Shown piece by piece: positions 27,280 to 36,407 of a stretch of DNA of 64,000 bases. The DNA comes from Desulfovibrio sp. A2. GTDB lineage: Bacteria; Desulfobacterota; Desulfovibrionia; Desulfovibrionales; Desulfovibrionaceae. Below the pieces are notes generated by a model. The model worked only from the letters and a program-made list of their open reading frames with translations, searched no databases and had not been told where the DNA came from. The stretch lies in assembly GCF_000226255.1 (NCBI RefSeq), contig NZ_AGFG01000050.1, positions 186,001 through 250,000 of the forward strand. Direction: 5' to 3'. Positions within the stretch are counted from its first letter, which is position 1, and every line of letters starts with the position of its first letter. The position numbers were made by a program, and so were the translations under genes.

Positions 27280-28149
27280 TTGAAGATCGCCATCTGTACG
27301 AAGAAAGACCTGGCGGGCTGCCTTGCCCTGAACAGGTTGCTGGCAGGCATTGCGGACAGGCACGATGTTTTCGTGGTGCTTTCCGACTACGTGCTGGAGG
27401 CTGAAAAGGCCAACCCGTACGCCGCATGCTTCGTGGCGCATGAACGAGACATGGTGCTGGAGCGCATCTTTCCCTTTCTGGATGCGCGATACCCCTCCGG
27501 TTCTTCCGCCGTGTTCTGCACCTACGCGGGGTTGCAGGCCCGGTACGGCGTTCCCATGGAGTTGTGGGGACCCATGCGCTCACCGCAGGCGCGGGACGCC
27601 ATGCGGGACATCGCGCCAGATATCATCATATCATGCCGGTACGACTACATATTTCAGGAAGATGTCATAGGGATTCCCAGGCTGGGCACCTATGGGCTGC
27701 ACCCGGGCGCCCTTCCGGTGCTGCAGGGGTTGTGCAGTCCGTTCCGGGCCATGGAGCGGGGGGATGCCCGGTCGGGGTGCACGCTGTTCCAGCTCGATTC
27801 GGGGCTGGACACCGGGCCGGTGGTGGATATCGGCTGGGCTGACGTGGCGTATGAGCGGTCGGTGCTGTGGAATTTCGTGCAGACCTACTTCGCGGGCATC
27901 GACACGCTGTTGCGGCACCTGCCCGTGCTGGAGGAAGGCCGCAGACTGCCGACGAAGCCGCAGGACGCATCCCTGCGGCAGTATTTCTCGTACCCCAGCG
28001 AGGAAGAATTCCGGGCGTTCGTCGAGCGCGGCGGGCATCTTGTGCTGCCGGGCGACTACCTGGACCTGTTGTCGTGGTTCCTGCCGCAGGGGCTGCGGGA
28101 CGCGCACCTGCCCGAGTTGGAGCGGCTGGTCAGTTCCCTGGAGTGCTGA
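27280..28149 (+). CDS. Formyltransferase-family protein, cluster boundary gene
   Basis: A 289-residue protein of the methionyl-tRNA/GART formyltransferase fold, which moves a formyl group from a folate to an amine. The catalytic region reads TYGLHPGALPVLQGLCSPF (about residues 144-162) and later LDSGLDTGPVV. The His and Asp of the usual N-H-D triad are present, but Gly stands where Asn normally precedes (N-x-H). Upstream PDIIISCRYDY corresponds to the usual strand. Start is TTG with AAGGG 7 nt before. Its last 20 bases overlap the 3' end of the convergent MFS gene. In an NRPS cluster it could formylate an amino acid or the N-terminus of the product (inference). Confidence 0.75.
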   Translation: MKIAICTKKDLAGCLALNRLLAGIADRHDVFVVLSDYVLEAEKANPYAACFVAHERDMVLERIFPFLDARYPSGSSAVFCTYAGLQARYGVPMELWGPMRSPQARDAMRDIAPDIIISCRYDYIFQEDVIGIPRLGTYGLHPGALPVLQGLCSPFRAMERGDARSGCTLFQLDSGLDTGPVVDIGWADVAYERSVLWNFVQTYFAGIDTLLRHLPVLEEGRRLPTKPQDASLRQYFSYPSEEEFRAFVERGGHLVLPGDYLDLLSWFLPQGLRDAHLPELERLVSSLEC

Positions 28150-30724
28150 ACCGCCAGGCCGCGCGAAACAGCAGGGCCAGCACGCAGACCACGCCGCCCA
28201 CCACCAGCAGCACCTGCGTGGTGCCCATGACCACGGTGGCCAGGCCGAACAGCACCGGCCCCGCAACCTGCCCCAGGCGCTCCAGGGCCCGGTAGATGGA
28301 CGCGGTCTTCTCCCGCCCCAGGGTCTGCGCCGAGCGCAGCGCAAGGATGCACAGCATGGAGGCCGGGGCCGCGATGCATTGCGACAGCCCCAGGGCCACC
28401 ACCGCTGCCGCCGTTCCGGCCAGGCCGGAGGCGGTGGCGGCCAGCAGCAGCGACACTCCCGACAGCAGGCCCGCAAGCATGAGGAAGAGGGGTTTGTCCT
28501 TCGTGCGGTCTATCCATTTGCCCAGCAACGGCCCGGCGGTAATGAAGCACAGGCCGTACAGCATGAACACCCGGCCGATGTCCGATTGCTCCACCCTGGC
28601 GTTGGCCAGGGTGAGCGGCAGCAGATAATGGAGAAAGCCCGTCAGGCAGATGGCCACGGGAATGCCGACGAGCAGCAGCATCAGGTGCATGCGCGGGTCT
28701 TTCAGCAGGGTCAGGCTGCCGGTAAAGGGTGACGTGCCCACGCCCCCCGCCGGGGCGGGTGGGGCCTTCGCCGCGCCGTCTGCCGCCATCCCGTGGGGCG
28801 CTGCCGCCCCGCCAGCGGCACCGTGCGCATCCGCCCCGGAACCCCTGCCGAACAGGATGGCGCGGATGGCGAACAGCGTCACCACGCCAGCCATGGTGAG
28901 CACCGATTCGTAGCGCATGTGTTCCGCCAGCATGGCCCCGGCCGCCGATCCGCAGATGCTGCCGGAAAAGATGCCCGCGAACACGCTGGCCAGCCCGGCC
29001 CCGGCCTGGGCGTGCTCCAGCGTGCCGATCTGCGAGGCCATGAGCACCAGCCCGAAGCCGAACCCGGTGACCACCCGCGCCAGGATCAGCATGGGCAGGC
29101 CCGTGGCCATCCCCCCCAGCAGCAGCCCCGCCGCAGCCGCCACGGCCCCCAGCATGTAGGCCCTGTGCCATCCGTACCGCTGCGAGAAACTGCCGGAAAT
29201 GAGCAGGGCCACACCGGCGCTGATCATTTCCGCAGAGATGGGAAGGCCGATGACCACCTTCTCCGAAAGACCCCACAAGGGCTGGTACAGCTTGCGGGCC
29301 AGCAGCGGGATGAAGGATATGCCCATGTCGTACCCGAGAAAGAACACGAAGCCGCCCACCCGCAACGCCTGGGCGGCCTGGGGAAGCCGTTGCGAGGCCC
29401 CTTCGGCGGCGGAAGGGGCGTCCGCCTCCGTGCCCAGGCTGCGCCGCGCGATGAGCCCCAGCAGTTTGGCCAGTTCCAGCAGAAGCAGGAAGCTGATGAC
29501 CAGTGACGTCCCCAGGTCGATGGCCAGCTTGGCGACGCGGCTGGTGATGACCTGCGGGTCCAGGTCCAGCCGAAGGCGCATGACCTCCTGACGCTGCCGG
29601 AAGCGGCTGGGCCAGTACCTGTCCAGCGGTTCTTCCACGGAAAGGGTCGCGTCCGTGGCGCCCGGCGTGTGGGGCGCGCCCTGTGCGCCCTGTGTCTTGG
29701 ACGGCCTGCCCGCGGCGGCCAGCGGTGTGCCGTCAGGGGCCAGCAGTGCCGCGCCCCGCAACTCCTCGTTGTCCGCCACCAGTTGCGCCAGCAGCTGCTC
29801 CTTCCCCTTCAGTTGGGTGACGTCCACGCCCTTGTGGATGAGATATTCAACGTCGCGCCCCACTGATTGTGCGAGAATGGCGGCCTTGGTGCGCACGGCC
29901 TGCTCGACGAATCCGTCGAACAGGACGAGCGCGCCGCAGGAATAGGCCAGCTGCGTGCCGCCCACGATGACCAGCAGCAGCCTGCCCAGCGAGGCGTGCA
30001 GGCGGGTACGTGCTTCCGCCGTTCCGGTGAGCAGGCCGAGCCACCCGGGCAGGATCAGGCCCACGACGATGCACGCCCCCAGCACCAGAAAGCCCGACCA
30101 GCGCAGAAAGCCGCGCGTGGCGGCGTCCACCTGCGCGCTTTCGATCTCCATGGCCACCCACCCGGCCAGGGCGTTGTGCTGCAAGGGGATGAGGACGCGG
30201 TAGCCCGTGGGCGTCTTGCGGGGCTTTGGGGGGGAGTCTGTCGTATCCTTCGAGTCAGCCGAATCGGGCGAATCGGGCGAATCGGGCGAATCGGGCGAAC
30301 GGGACGCACCCTGGGATGCGCCCGCGGCGGAAAGTTGTTCCAGGTCGGCGGCCCCTTCGCGAACCGCCGAAGCCGACGTGCCAGCATCGTCTTTCGCGTC
30401 GGGCGCGGGCAGGGCGTACAGCCGCGCGCCGCGCGCGTCGAACACCTCGACGCTGTGGATGCCCCGCACGCCGTGCCGCAACTCCGCCAGCATGTCCTCC
30501 ATGCCCGCGTACGCGCCAAGGGGCTTTCCGAAGCGCATTCCCCGCTCGATGCTCCGGGCCAGATGCTCGCCGCAACTGCGGTAGCCGGAGAGGATCGAGT
30601 CGGCGGCCAGCGAATCCAGCGTGGAGGAAGAGAGCAGCACGTTGAACCCAAGGGTGAGCACCAGCACCCCCAGGGACAGAAGCATCGTATTCACGCGCAG
30701 CCGTTGTATGGCGCTGATGTGCAA
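28130..30724 (-). CDS. MFS protein with extracytoplasmic sensor-like N-terminal half
   Basis: An 864-residue membrane protein. TM1 (about residues 13-32) leads to a periplasmic loop of about 150 residues that includes a Ser-Pro-Asp repeat (SPDSPDSPDSPDS). TM2 and TM3 (about 213-275) follow, then a second periplasmic region with a helical bundle (VRTKAAILAQSVGRDVEYL) resembling the dCache/HAMP-type receptors, and another TM. From about residue 455 the protein is a 12-helix major facilitator (GPLLGKWIDRTKDKPLFLM is the loop-8/9-type motif). No kinase domain is present. It follows the solute-binding-protein gene by 10 bp. A sensor fused to a transporter is unusual; it may be a product exporter gated by a ligand. 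Confidence 0.8.
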   Translation of the reverse strand: MHISAIQRLRVNTMLLSLGVLVLTLGFNVLLSSSTLDSLAADSILSGYRSCGEHLARSIERGMRFGKPLGAYAGMEDMLAELRHGVRGIHSVEVFDARGARLYALPAPDAKDDAGTSASAVREGAADLEQLSAAGASQGASRSPDSPDSPDSPDSADSKDTTDSPPKPRKTPTGYRVLIPLQHNALAGWVAMEIESAQVDAATRGFLRWSGFLVLGACIVVGLILPGWLGLLTGTAEARTRLHASLGRLLLVIVGGTQLAYSCGALVLFDGFVEQAVRTKAAILAQSVGRDVEYLIHKGVDVTQLKGKEQLLAQLVADNEELRGAALLAPDGTPLAAAGRPSKTQGAQGAPHTPGATDATLSVEEPLDRYWPSRFRQRQEVMRLRLDLDPQVITSRVAKLAIDLGTSLVISFLLLLELAKLLGLIARRSLGTEADAPSAAEGASQRLPQAAQALRVGGFVFFLGYDMGISFIPLLARKLYQPLWGLSEKVVIGLPISAEMISAGVALLISGSFSQRYGWHRAYMLGAVAAAAGLLLGGMATGLPMLILARVVTGFGFGLVLMASQIGTLEHAQAGAGLASVFAGIFSGSICGSAAGAMLAEHMRYESVLTMAGVVTLFAIRAILFGRGSGADAHGAAGGAAAPHGMAADGAAKAPPAPAGGVGTSPFTGSLTLLKDPRMHLMLLLVGIPVAICLTGFLHYLLPLTLANARVEQSDIGRVFMLYGLCFITAGPLLGKWIDRTKDKPLFLMLAGLLSGVSLLLAATASGLAGTAAAVVALGLSQCIAAPASMLCILALRSAQTLGREKTASIYRALERLGQVAGPVLFGLATVVMGTTQVLLVVGGVVCVLALLFRAAWRFSTPGN
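30261..30299. repeat. Perfect 9-bp tandem array, four copies, in the MFS gene
   Basis: GAATCGGGC is repeated four times without change (30261-30296) and a fifth begins. On the coding strand it encodes Ser-Pro-Asp repeats in the periplasmic loop of the MFS sensor protein. Perfect copies imply recent slippage and likely length variation between strains. Confidence 0.85.
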
Positions 30725-30734
30725 GGCGCTTCTC

Positions 30735-31838
30735 CTACCGCGTGTCGGAAGGGGCCGGGCGGGTTATGGTTTCGTGCAGTTCGTCCGCCGCCACCAGTAC
30801 GTCGAAGGGAAACTCGAAGCCGATGGCCTTGGCCGTGGCCAGGTTCAGGGCGATGGAAGGCTCGGACTTGTCCTGCATGGACAGCGCGCGGGGCGAGCCG
30901 CCGGTGAGGATGGAGCGCGCCTGGCGTGCATGAAATTCCCCGATGGGCTCGAAATCCCAGGTGGAAAACCCCATCAGCGCCCCGGCCTTCACGTATTCGG
31001 AGCCGTCCCTGGCAAAGGTGGGCAGCTTCCAGGCGGCAAGCGTGTCCAGCAGGGGGGCAAGGCCGTCGCCCCCGATGTCGAAACAGTTGAGCGGGCCGAT
31101 GAAGAAGGCGTCCATGCCTTGCTCACGCAGCGCTTCAAGCCCCTTGCGGCATTCGTCCGGCGTTTCGGCGGAAGAAAGCCCGCCGTACCGGACAAGCGAG
31201 AACCCCAGTTCCGAGGCGATGGCCTCTGCGTCGCCCAGGGCCGCATACACCCGTCCCTCGGGGGTGTCCGGGTACATGACGCCCATCTTCCGAAAGCGGA
31301 CCACGTCGTGGAACACCCGGAACATGGAGGACCACCGGTCCACCGTGACGCGGGTGGTAAGGTTGTCCACCCCGGAATCCTGCGCGTTCTTGACCACCCC
31401 GGCGGCGACCGGGTCGGCCATGCCCATGCCGATGATGGGCGTGCGCCCGTCGTTGGCGGCAAGCAGCGCCTTGACGGCGGCCGTGCCCATGCCCACCACC
31501 AGGTCCAGGTCCTTGCGCCGCATCAGTTCGGCCGCCTTTTCCGGCAGGGTGCGCATGTTCTCCGGCTCCCAGCCGGGGCTGAACCGGGCATCCTGGGGAA
31601 ATTCGCAGCGCAGGCCGCCTTCGCGGGCCATGGCGGCGCGAAAGGCGTCCCATGTCCGCGTGTACAGCCAGAACGGCCCGGCTTCGAGGTAGCCGATGCG
31701 CTTGGCGGCGGGCTGGGCATGCGCCGTGGCGCACCCCGTTCCCCACAGCGCGGCGGAGAACAGCAGGGCGACCATGGCCGCCAGCAGGTGGTGGATGAAT
31801 CCGGTGATGTGCGCCCTTGCGGAAGGGGGGCCCGGCAT
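30735..31838 (-). CDS. ABC-type solute-binding protein (COG2984-like), paralogue 1
   Basis: About 367 residues from the ATG at 31838. A hydrophobic signal (HHLLAAMVALLFSAALWG) ends at AHA-QP. The mature part has KRIGYLEAGPFWLYTRTW, VVGMGTAAVKALLAANDGRTPIIG and ARDGSEYVKAGALMGFS, the pattern of the periplasmic binding proteins annotated as ABC transporter substrate-binding (TrpX-like). A second ATG at 32033 is in frame and would add 65 low-complexity residues; I prefer the shorter form. The paralogue at 36408-37508 shares YLEAGPFW/YFEAGPYW, GMGTAA and NCFD motifs. No ABC permease is encoded nearby. Its neighbours, the MFS sensor and the SPFH protein, suggest it feeds a ligand to them (inference). 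Confidence 0.8.
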   Translation of the reverse strand: MPGPPSARAHITGFIHHLLAAMVALLFSAALWGTGCATAHAQPAAKRIGYLEAGPFWLYTRTWDAFRAAMAREGGLRCEFPQDARFSPGWEPENMRTLPEKAAELMRRKDLDLVVGMGTAAVKALLAANDGRTPIIGMGMADPVAAGVVKNAQDSGVDNLTTRVTVDRWSSMFRVFHDVVRFRKMGVMYPDTPEGRVYAALGDAEAIASELGFSLVRYGGLSSAETPDECRKGLEALREQGMDAFFIGPLNCFDIGGDGLAPLLDTLAAWKLPTFARDGSEYVKAGALMGFSTWDFEPIGEFHARQARSILTGGSPRALSMQDKSEPSIALNLATAKAIGFEFPFDVLVAADELHETITRPAPSDTR

Positions 31839-32064
31839 GCGCCTTGGCGGGCGCGCGGGCGCGGCGGGGAGCGGGGCCGGGGGGCGCGAAGGAAGGGCTG
31901 CGGGGCGCACCCGCGTGGTGCGCGCGACGGCCATGCGGCAGCCCCCGGGCGGCTGCGCCGTGGCTGTCCCAGCCGTCGTTGCGCAGCTGGCCGCACGATT
32001 GCGGGGGGTATGTGCGGCCCGGTCCTCGTTCATGGTTCCTGCCTGCGCCGTTTCGGGCGGGTGG

Positions 32065-32232
32065 CTATTGGGGCTTGGCGGGCTTGCCGGATGCGGCGAT
32101 GACCAGCAGAAGGCCCACGACCGGCGTGAGCAGCATGCTAGCGAAGAAGTTGCCCCAGAAGCCGAAGCGGGTGTGCATGCCAAACAGGCCGACAAGCAGG
32201 CTGAAGCCTAGAAGAAGAGCGAATAGTTGCAT
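32065..32232 (-). CDS. 55-residue two-helix membrane protein
   Basis: An ATG at 32232 opens 55 codons to TAG at 32065-32067. The protein starts MQLFALLLGFSLLVGLFGMH and has a second helix LLTPVVGLLLVIAA near its end, with KPAKPQ at the C-terminus. AGAGG lies 5 nt before the ATG. It starts 12 bp after the SPFH gene stop, on the same strand, and is likely cotranscribed and perhaps a partner of it. It has no recognised family. Confidence 0.7.
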   Translation of the reverse strand: MQLFALLLGFSLLVGLFGMHTRFGFWGNFFASMLLTPVVGLLLVIAASGKPAKPQ

Positions 32233-32244
32233 GATCGCCTCTCG

Positions 32245-33381
32245 TTATTGTTTGGGCGTTTGCACTTGGGGCGGGTTCAGCAGGGTTTTGTCCAGGCGCT
32301 TGATGTAGTCCATGATGCTTTCGTCGGGAGCCCGCAGGCCAATCCCCTCCGGCGCGGAAGACGCGGGCGGCGTGCCCTGCGACGCTTCCTGCGGTGCTGC
32401 CTGTGATGCTGCCTGTGATGCGGCCTTGGTGGAAGCTTCGTTCTCCGGCACGGACTTGGCGGGCGCCTTGGCCGTGGCGGCCGGCGCGGGGTCCGTTCCA
32501 TCGGCGGGGGCCGAGGACGAAGCGGGCGCGGCCTGCGATTCGGTGTTCAGGATGAGCGGCAGCCCGTCCCTGCCGCCCACCACCACGATCTTGGCATTGG
32601 GCGAGGCCGCCAGGTCCCTGGTGGCGCGGATGCCTTCGTGGCGCAGGAAGTTCGGCGTCATGTTCTTGTTGACCAGCTCTTGGTACAGCTGGATTCCCTG
32701 CCCTTCGATGGCCTTGCGCTTTGCCTCCTGCGTGGCTTCGAGCAGCAGGTAGTTGTAGCGCAGGTAGTTCTGCTCCGCGACCAGCTTGTCTTCGATGGCC
32801 TTGCGCAGCACCTCTGGCAGGGTGATGCTTTTCACCACGAAACCGTGGATCATGATGGGAATGCGGCCCATTTCCTCTATGGCGTCCACCAGCATCTGAT
32901 CCTGCAATTCCTGCCGCGCGGTGGAATACAGGTCGTTGGGCCGGTAGCCGCTGATGGTCTGGCGCACGGCGGAGGTCATGATGGGAATGACGATCTTGTT
33001 GCGGTAGTTGGGGCCGATGTTCTGGTGCAGGGTGGGCAGCCTGTCGCGGATGATCTGGTGCCGCAGGGAAACCTGCACGTTGATGGTCAGGCCGTCCACG
33101 GTCAGCACGTCGATGTTCTGCGTTTCTTCCTGCACGCGCACGTCGTAAACGTACATGATGTCCCAGGGCTGGATGACGCGGATGCCTTCCTCGTAGGTCC
33201 TGTCCAGCACGGTGCCGCCGAAGAAGCGCGAATACAGCACACCGAGTTCGCCGGGCCGTATGCTTATGACCATGTTCGGCCACAGGAAGATGATCAGCAG
33301 CGTCACGACGACGCCAATGCACACGAGCCTGACGCGGTTCCGGCGCACCATGTTGCGCAGATCGGTGAAGATTCTGTTCAT
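32245..33381 (-). CDS. SPFH/prohibitin-like membrane scaffold protein
   Basis: A 378-residue protein. One N-terminal helix (about residues 20-38) anchors an SPFH/Band-7 domain: IRPGELGVLYSRFFGG, EEGIRVIQPWDIMYVYDVR and DGLTINVQVSLRHQI. A helical region typical of prohibitins (KAIEDKLVAEQNYLRYNYLL) follows. The C-terminal third is Ala/Ser/Pro/Gln-rich with ASQAASQAAPQEASQ repeats. Such proteins form membrane scaffolds or protease regulators. The start overlaps the upstream gene stop by 4 bp. Its place between a peptide exporter and binding proteins suggests organisation of a membrane export complex (inference). Confidence 0.85.
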   Translation of the reverse strand: MNRIFTDLRNMVRRNRVRLVCIGVVVTLLIIFLWPNMVISIRPGELGVLYSRFFGGTVLDRTYEEGIRVIQPWDIMYVYDVRVQEETQNIDVLTVDGLTINVQVSLRHQIIRDRLPTLHQNIGPNYRNKIVIPIMTSAVRQTISGYRPNDLYSTARQELQDQMLVDAIEEMGRIPIMIHGFVVKSITLPEVLRKAIEDKLVAEQNYLRYNYLLLEATQEAKRKAIEGQGIQLYQELVNKNMTPNFLRHEGIRATRDLAASPNAKIVVVGGRDGLPLILNTESQAAPASSSAPADGTDPAPAATAKAPAKSVPENEASTKAASQAASQAAPQEASQGTPPASSAPEGIGLRAPDESIMDYIKRLDKTLLNPPQVQTPKQ

Positions 33382-33893
33382 TGATCCAACCGGTAGGTTT
33401 GTTGTGTGTACTGGGCTGCGCCGCGCCAGAAGACATCAAGCGTGTAGTCTATGCACTGCCGTTCGAACTGGATGCAGCGCTCCTTGTCGTTTTCCGTCTG
33501 CCCCATGCACAGGTTGTGCAGTATGGGGCACATGCCGACGTGCGCGGCGAATTCGCCAAGGCTCGGGCGCGACCGCACGGACTCGCGGGCAAGGCGCACG
33601 ACCTTCTTGGTGTAGGCATTGTTGCAGATGTGGATGCGCTGCGAGTATTCGTGGTAGTCCTCGTAGCACTTCAGCCTGCTGCGGATGGCTTCCTCGTTGC
33701 CCCTGGCGTTCACCACCGAGGGAATGGTCTCGCTGACCTTCCTGTACAGTTCGCGCACGAGGTTGATGTTCGAATTCCCGCGCAGATCCTTGGCCAGCGA
33801 GGCCAGCGGGGTCAGCGATGCCAGCCCGGCCAGGGCGAGGCAGAGGCAGAGCGCGGCCGCCAGCGCGCGCGTGCGTGGCTTACGCGGCTTCAT
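33378..33893 (-). CDS. Secreted Cys-rich hypothetical protein
   Basis: A 171-residue protein with a clear signal peptide (RALAAALCLCLALAGLA, cleavage near residue 34). The mature part has seven Cys in spaced pairs (LKCYEDYHEY, HICNNAYTKK, GMCPILHNLC, ERCIQFERQC), suggesting disulphides. I do not recognise a family. It overlaps both its neighbours by 4 bp (exporter upstream, SPFH downstream), so translation of the three is coupled. Confidence 0.75.
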   Translation of the reverse strand: MKPRKPRTRALAAALCLCLALAGLASLTPLASLAKDLRGNSNINLVRELYRKVSETIPSVVNARGNEEAIRSRLKCYEDYHEYSQRIHICNNAYTKKVVRLARESVRSRPSLGEFAAHVGMCPILHNLCMGQTENDKERCIQFERQCIDYTLDVFWRGAAQYTQQTYRLDQ

Positions 33894-35572
33894 GCCGTCC
33901 CTCCCGCGCCTTCCGCCGTATCGGCGAAGGCCCCTTCGCGCATGGTCAGCACCCTGTCCGCGATGTGGAAGTATCTGTCGTCATGCGAAATGGCCAGCAC
34001 GGTCCCCCCCTGCCTGGTGAGGCCCGGCAGCAGTTCCTCGTAGAAGAATTTCCGGAACGCGGGGTCGAAGTCCGCCGCCACCTCGTCGAACAGGTACACC
34101 TCGCGTCCCTCCAGCAGGGCGCAGGCCAGGGCAAGCCGCTTGCGCTGCCCGGCGGACAGATCCAGCGTGGAGAAAGAGCCGTCCTCGCGCAGGTGCACCT
34201 TGGTTTCCATGCGCATGGTGCGCAGCACCTCGTGCAGGCGCTCCGCCGTGACGTGCAGGCCGAGCGGTCGCGGGAACAGGTGGTAGTCCGTGGGCACCAC
34301 GGTGAACAGGTTGCGGTAGGCCTCCATGTGCATGTCCGACACCAGCGCGCCGTTCAGGTGGATGTCGCCCGTCTGCGGGGCGTACAGGCCCGAAAGCACC
34401 TTCATGAACGTGGACTTTCCGGAACCGTTGCCCCCCCGGATGAACACCAGTTCACCCCTGCCCAGCGTGAATTCGTCCACCTGGATGCCGAAGACCCGCA
34501 TGCCGTTGGGGTCGCGGTAGTCGAAGCGCACGTCGCGCATGTCCAGCGATTTGAAGCCCGGCACCTCGGGGTCGGCATGCTGCCAGCGCGTCTCCACGCC
34601 CTGCCGCTCGAAGGGTTCGGTCACGGCGTCCAGCCGGGCCTCCACGCTGGCCAGTTCCTGCAGGTTCATCTCCACCTTGGTCATCATGGGCACGGTGGTG
34701 ACCAGGCTGATCAGCGGGCTTAAGCTGAACATGCACAGCACGAGCAGGGTGGAGGTTTCGTCCGCTTCAAGGCCCAGGAAGCCGGGCATGAGGAACAGCA
34801 CCAGCCCCAGGATGAGCAGGTTGAACATGGCGAAGAACGAGATGCCCAGGGCGTGCCGCTGCTCGGTCAGGGCGCGCGCGTCCGAGGCGGCGTCCAGCCC
34901 AGGAATGATCTGGCCCGCGAACAGGTCCGTGGTCTTGGGCTTGTGCACCTTCAGTTGCTGCAACCCGTCGTGCAGGTCGCGCAGGCTGCCGCTGAAGCGC
35001 ATGTCGGCCTGCATGGCCGGGCCCATCTGGGCCTGCACGCTGTTGATCAGGCGCAGGAACACCACCAGCCCCATGGTCATGAAGGCCAGCACCCCCAGGG
35101 TGCCCGCCAGCGAGACGGTGGCCATCTTGACGCAGGCCACCACGATCATGACCGTATTGGCGGCAGCGGCCACGAGCATGCGCGCGGCCTCCACCACCAT
35201 GTCCCGCCCGTCCAGCAGCGCGGCCTGGATGCGCCCCTTGTCCAGCTTTTCGTATTCCAGCAGCGAGATGCCGCGCAGCTTGGTGGCGATGCGCATGCGC
35301 CATTCCATGATGCCGCGCAGGGCGATCTGCGCCGAACGGCCCGTTATGTACCGGAAGAGGAAATAGAACGACGCCAGGCAGACGAGAAAGCCCAGAAACG
35401 TGTGGAAGCGTATGCCGTCGCCGGAAAGCTGTTCCAGCCCCTGCAGGACGGTGAACACGGCAAGGCCCTGCATCACACCCGAGGCCAGGCACGCGGCGAC
35501 GAGCTTCGTGCCCCCGTCGCCGGCGTGCGTCCAGAGCAGCTTCAGAAAGTGCGATTCCTTCAGTTGCAGCAT
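33890..35572 (-). CDS. SyrD/PvdE-type cyclic-peptide exporter (ABC transporter)
   Basis: A 560-residue half-transporter with a membrane domain of six helices (about residues 20-320) and an ATPase domain. Walker A is GGNGSGKST, the signature DLSAGQRKRLALA, Walker B VYLFDEVAADFDPAFR and the H-loop ISHDDRYF. The 'AADFDP' replacement for the usual 'ATSALD' is typical of the SyrD/PvdE family, which moves siderophores or lipopeptides out of the cytoplasm. It lies next to the biosynthetic operons and is the best candidate exporter for the NRPS product or its precursor. The ATG follows a terminator and a gap of 173 bp, so it probably has its own promoter. Confidence 0.9.
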   Translation of the reverse strand: MLQLKESHFLKLLWTHAGDGGTKLVAACLASGVMQGLAVFTVLQGLEQLSGDGIRFHTFLGFLVCLASFYFLFRYITGRSAQIALRGIMEWRMRIATKLRGISLLEYEKLDKGRIQAALLDGRDMVVEAARMLVAAAANTVMIVVACVKMATVSLAGTLGVLAFMTMGLVVFLRLINSVQAQMGPAMQADMRFSGSLRDLHDGLQQLKVHKPKTTDLFAGQIIPGLDAASDARALTEQRHALGISFFAMFNLLILGLVLFLMPGFLGLEADETSTLLVLCMFSLSPLISLVTTVPMMTKVEMNLQELASVEARLDAVTEPFERQGVETRWQHADPEVPGFKSLDMRDVRFDYRDPNGMRVFGIQVDEFTLGRGELVFIRGGNGSGKSTFMKVLSGLYAPQTGDIHLNGALVSDMHMEAYRNLFTVVPTDYHLFPRPLGLHVTAERLHEVLRTMRMETKVHLREDGSFSTLDLSAGQRKRLALACALLEGREVYLFDEVAADFDPAFRKFFYEELLPGLTRQGGTVLAISHDDRYFHIADRVLTMREGAFADTAEGAGGTA

Positions 35573-35680
35573 GAAGTTCGTGCGCCTTGGGGTTCAGGTG
35601 TGTGCCGAGCGGCGGCTCGCCGTCTGGCCTGTTGCGCCGGTGTGGCCTGTCCGGCGTGCCCGGGCTGGCGGACAATACGG

Positions 35681-35719
35681 AAAAACCACTGGAAGAGCAC
35701 AGGGTCGGCCCTTCCAGTG
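35681..35719 (-). terminator. Terminator between DUF697 and exporter genes
   Basis: On the minus strand a 9-bp stem (CACTGGAAG / CTTCCAGTG, 35719-35687) with a 15-nt loop is followed by GTTTTT. It lies 27 bp beyond the DUF697 gene and splits the minus-strand block into two transcription units. Confidence 0.75.
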
Positions 35720-35745
35720 TTCTTTCAGAAGCCCGTCTGAAAACG

Positions 35746-36366
35746 CTATGCGGGCGTGGCGGCCTGCGCTTCGGCCTTGGGGGCTTCCGCGTCGGCCGGG
35801 GCGTCCTTGCTGATCTTCTGCTTCATGCGGGCAACCAGGCCCTTGCCTTCTTCCATCTTGGTCTTGAAGTAGGCCTTGGCCTCCTGCGCGTCGAAGTTCT
35901 TGAGGGTGCCGCCGTTCCGGAAGTGGCGGTCGAACACCCAGCCCAGCGCATAGGTGGAGGCCCCGCCCATGATGCTGATGGTGGCCGCGCCCGCCGTGTA
36001 GCCGATGAGCGGTATGCTCTTGAGCAGCGAGGCCGCCAGCGGCACGCTGGCCGTGGTCAGCACGCCGCCGCACAGCGAGGAGATGATGGACTTCACGCGC
36101 TCCTTCTTGAACTCCACCCCGTGCGCCTTGGACAGGGCGTGGATCATTTCCAGTTGCACGGCGGTAAGCCCCGCGAAGTCCACCAGGGGCACGGGAATGA
36201 AGCCGATGCCGATGGCCGCGTACACCCGCTTGCGGATGATCGCGTCGATGTCCGACTCGCCGGGGCAGCCGCAGGCGGGGGCTTCCACCGCTTCGGCGGT
36301 TTCGGCCGACAGGGCTTCCTGCCCTTCAACTCCATCAGTCTGGGCATCCATGGTCTTTTTCGCCAT
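35746..36366 (-). CDS. DUF697 family membrane protein
   Basis: A 206-residue protein. After an acidic, Cys-containing N-terminus (CGCPGES near residue 32), the DUF697 core shows KRVYAAIGIGFIPVPLVDFA, LTAVQLEMIHALSKAHGV and a glycine-rich helix pair (VPLAASLLKSIPLIGYTAG). The C-terminal third is charged. DUF697 domains often follow GTPases or occur in small membrane proteins of unknown role. The ATG at 36366 has GAGGCG upstream. It is 41 bp after the second solute-binding-protein gene. Confidence 0.8.
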   Translation of the reverse strand: MAKKTMDAQTDGVEGQEALSAETAEAVEAPACGCPGESDIDAIIRKRVYAAIGIGFIPVPLVDFAGLTAVQLEMIHALSKAHGVEFKKERVKSIISSLCGGVLTTASVPLAASLLKSIPLIGYTAGAATISIMGGASTYALGWVFDRHFRNGGTLKNFDAQEAKAYFKTKMEEGKGLVARMKQKISKDAPADAEAPKAEAQAATPA

Positions 36367-36407
36367 TGTCGTCGCCTCGTAGTGATTGGTTGCAGGGTTC
36401 ATGGAAA

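Noticed and set aside
30261..30299. Regular repeat that could suggest a CRISPR array
   Set aside because: Units are only 9 bp without spacers and encode a Ser-Pro-Asp linker inside a gene.
31839..32033. N-terminal extension of binding-protein paralogue 1
   Set aside because: The added 65 residues are low-complexity and would place the signal peptide internally; the shorter start gives a normal exported protein.
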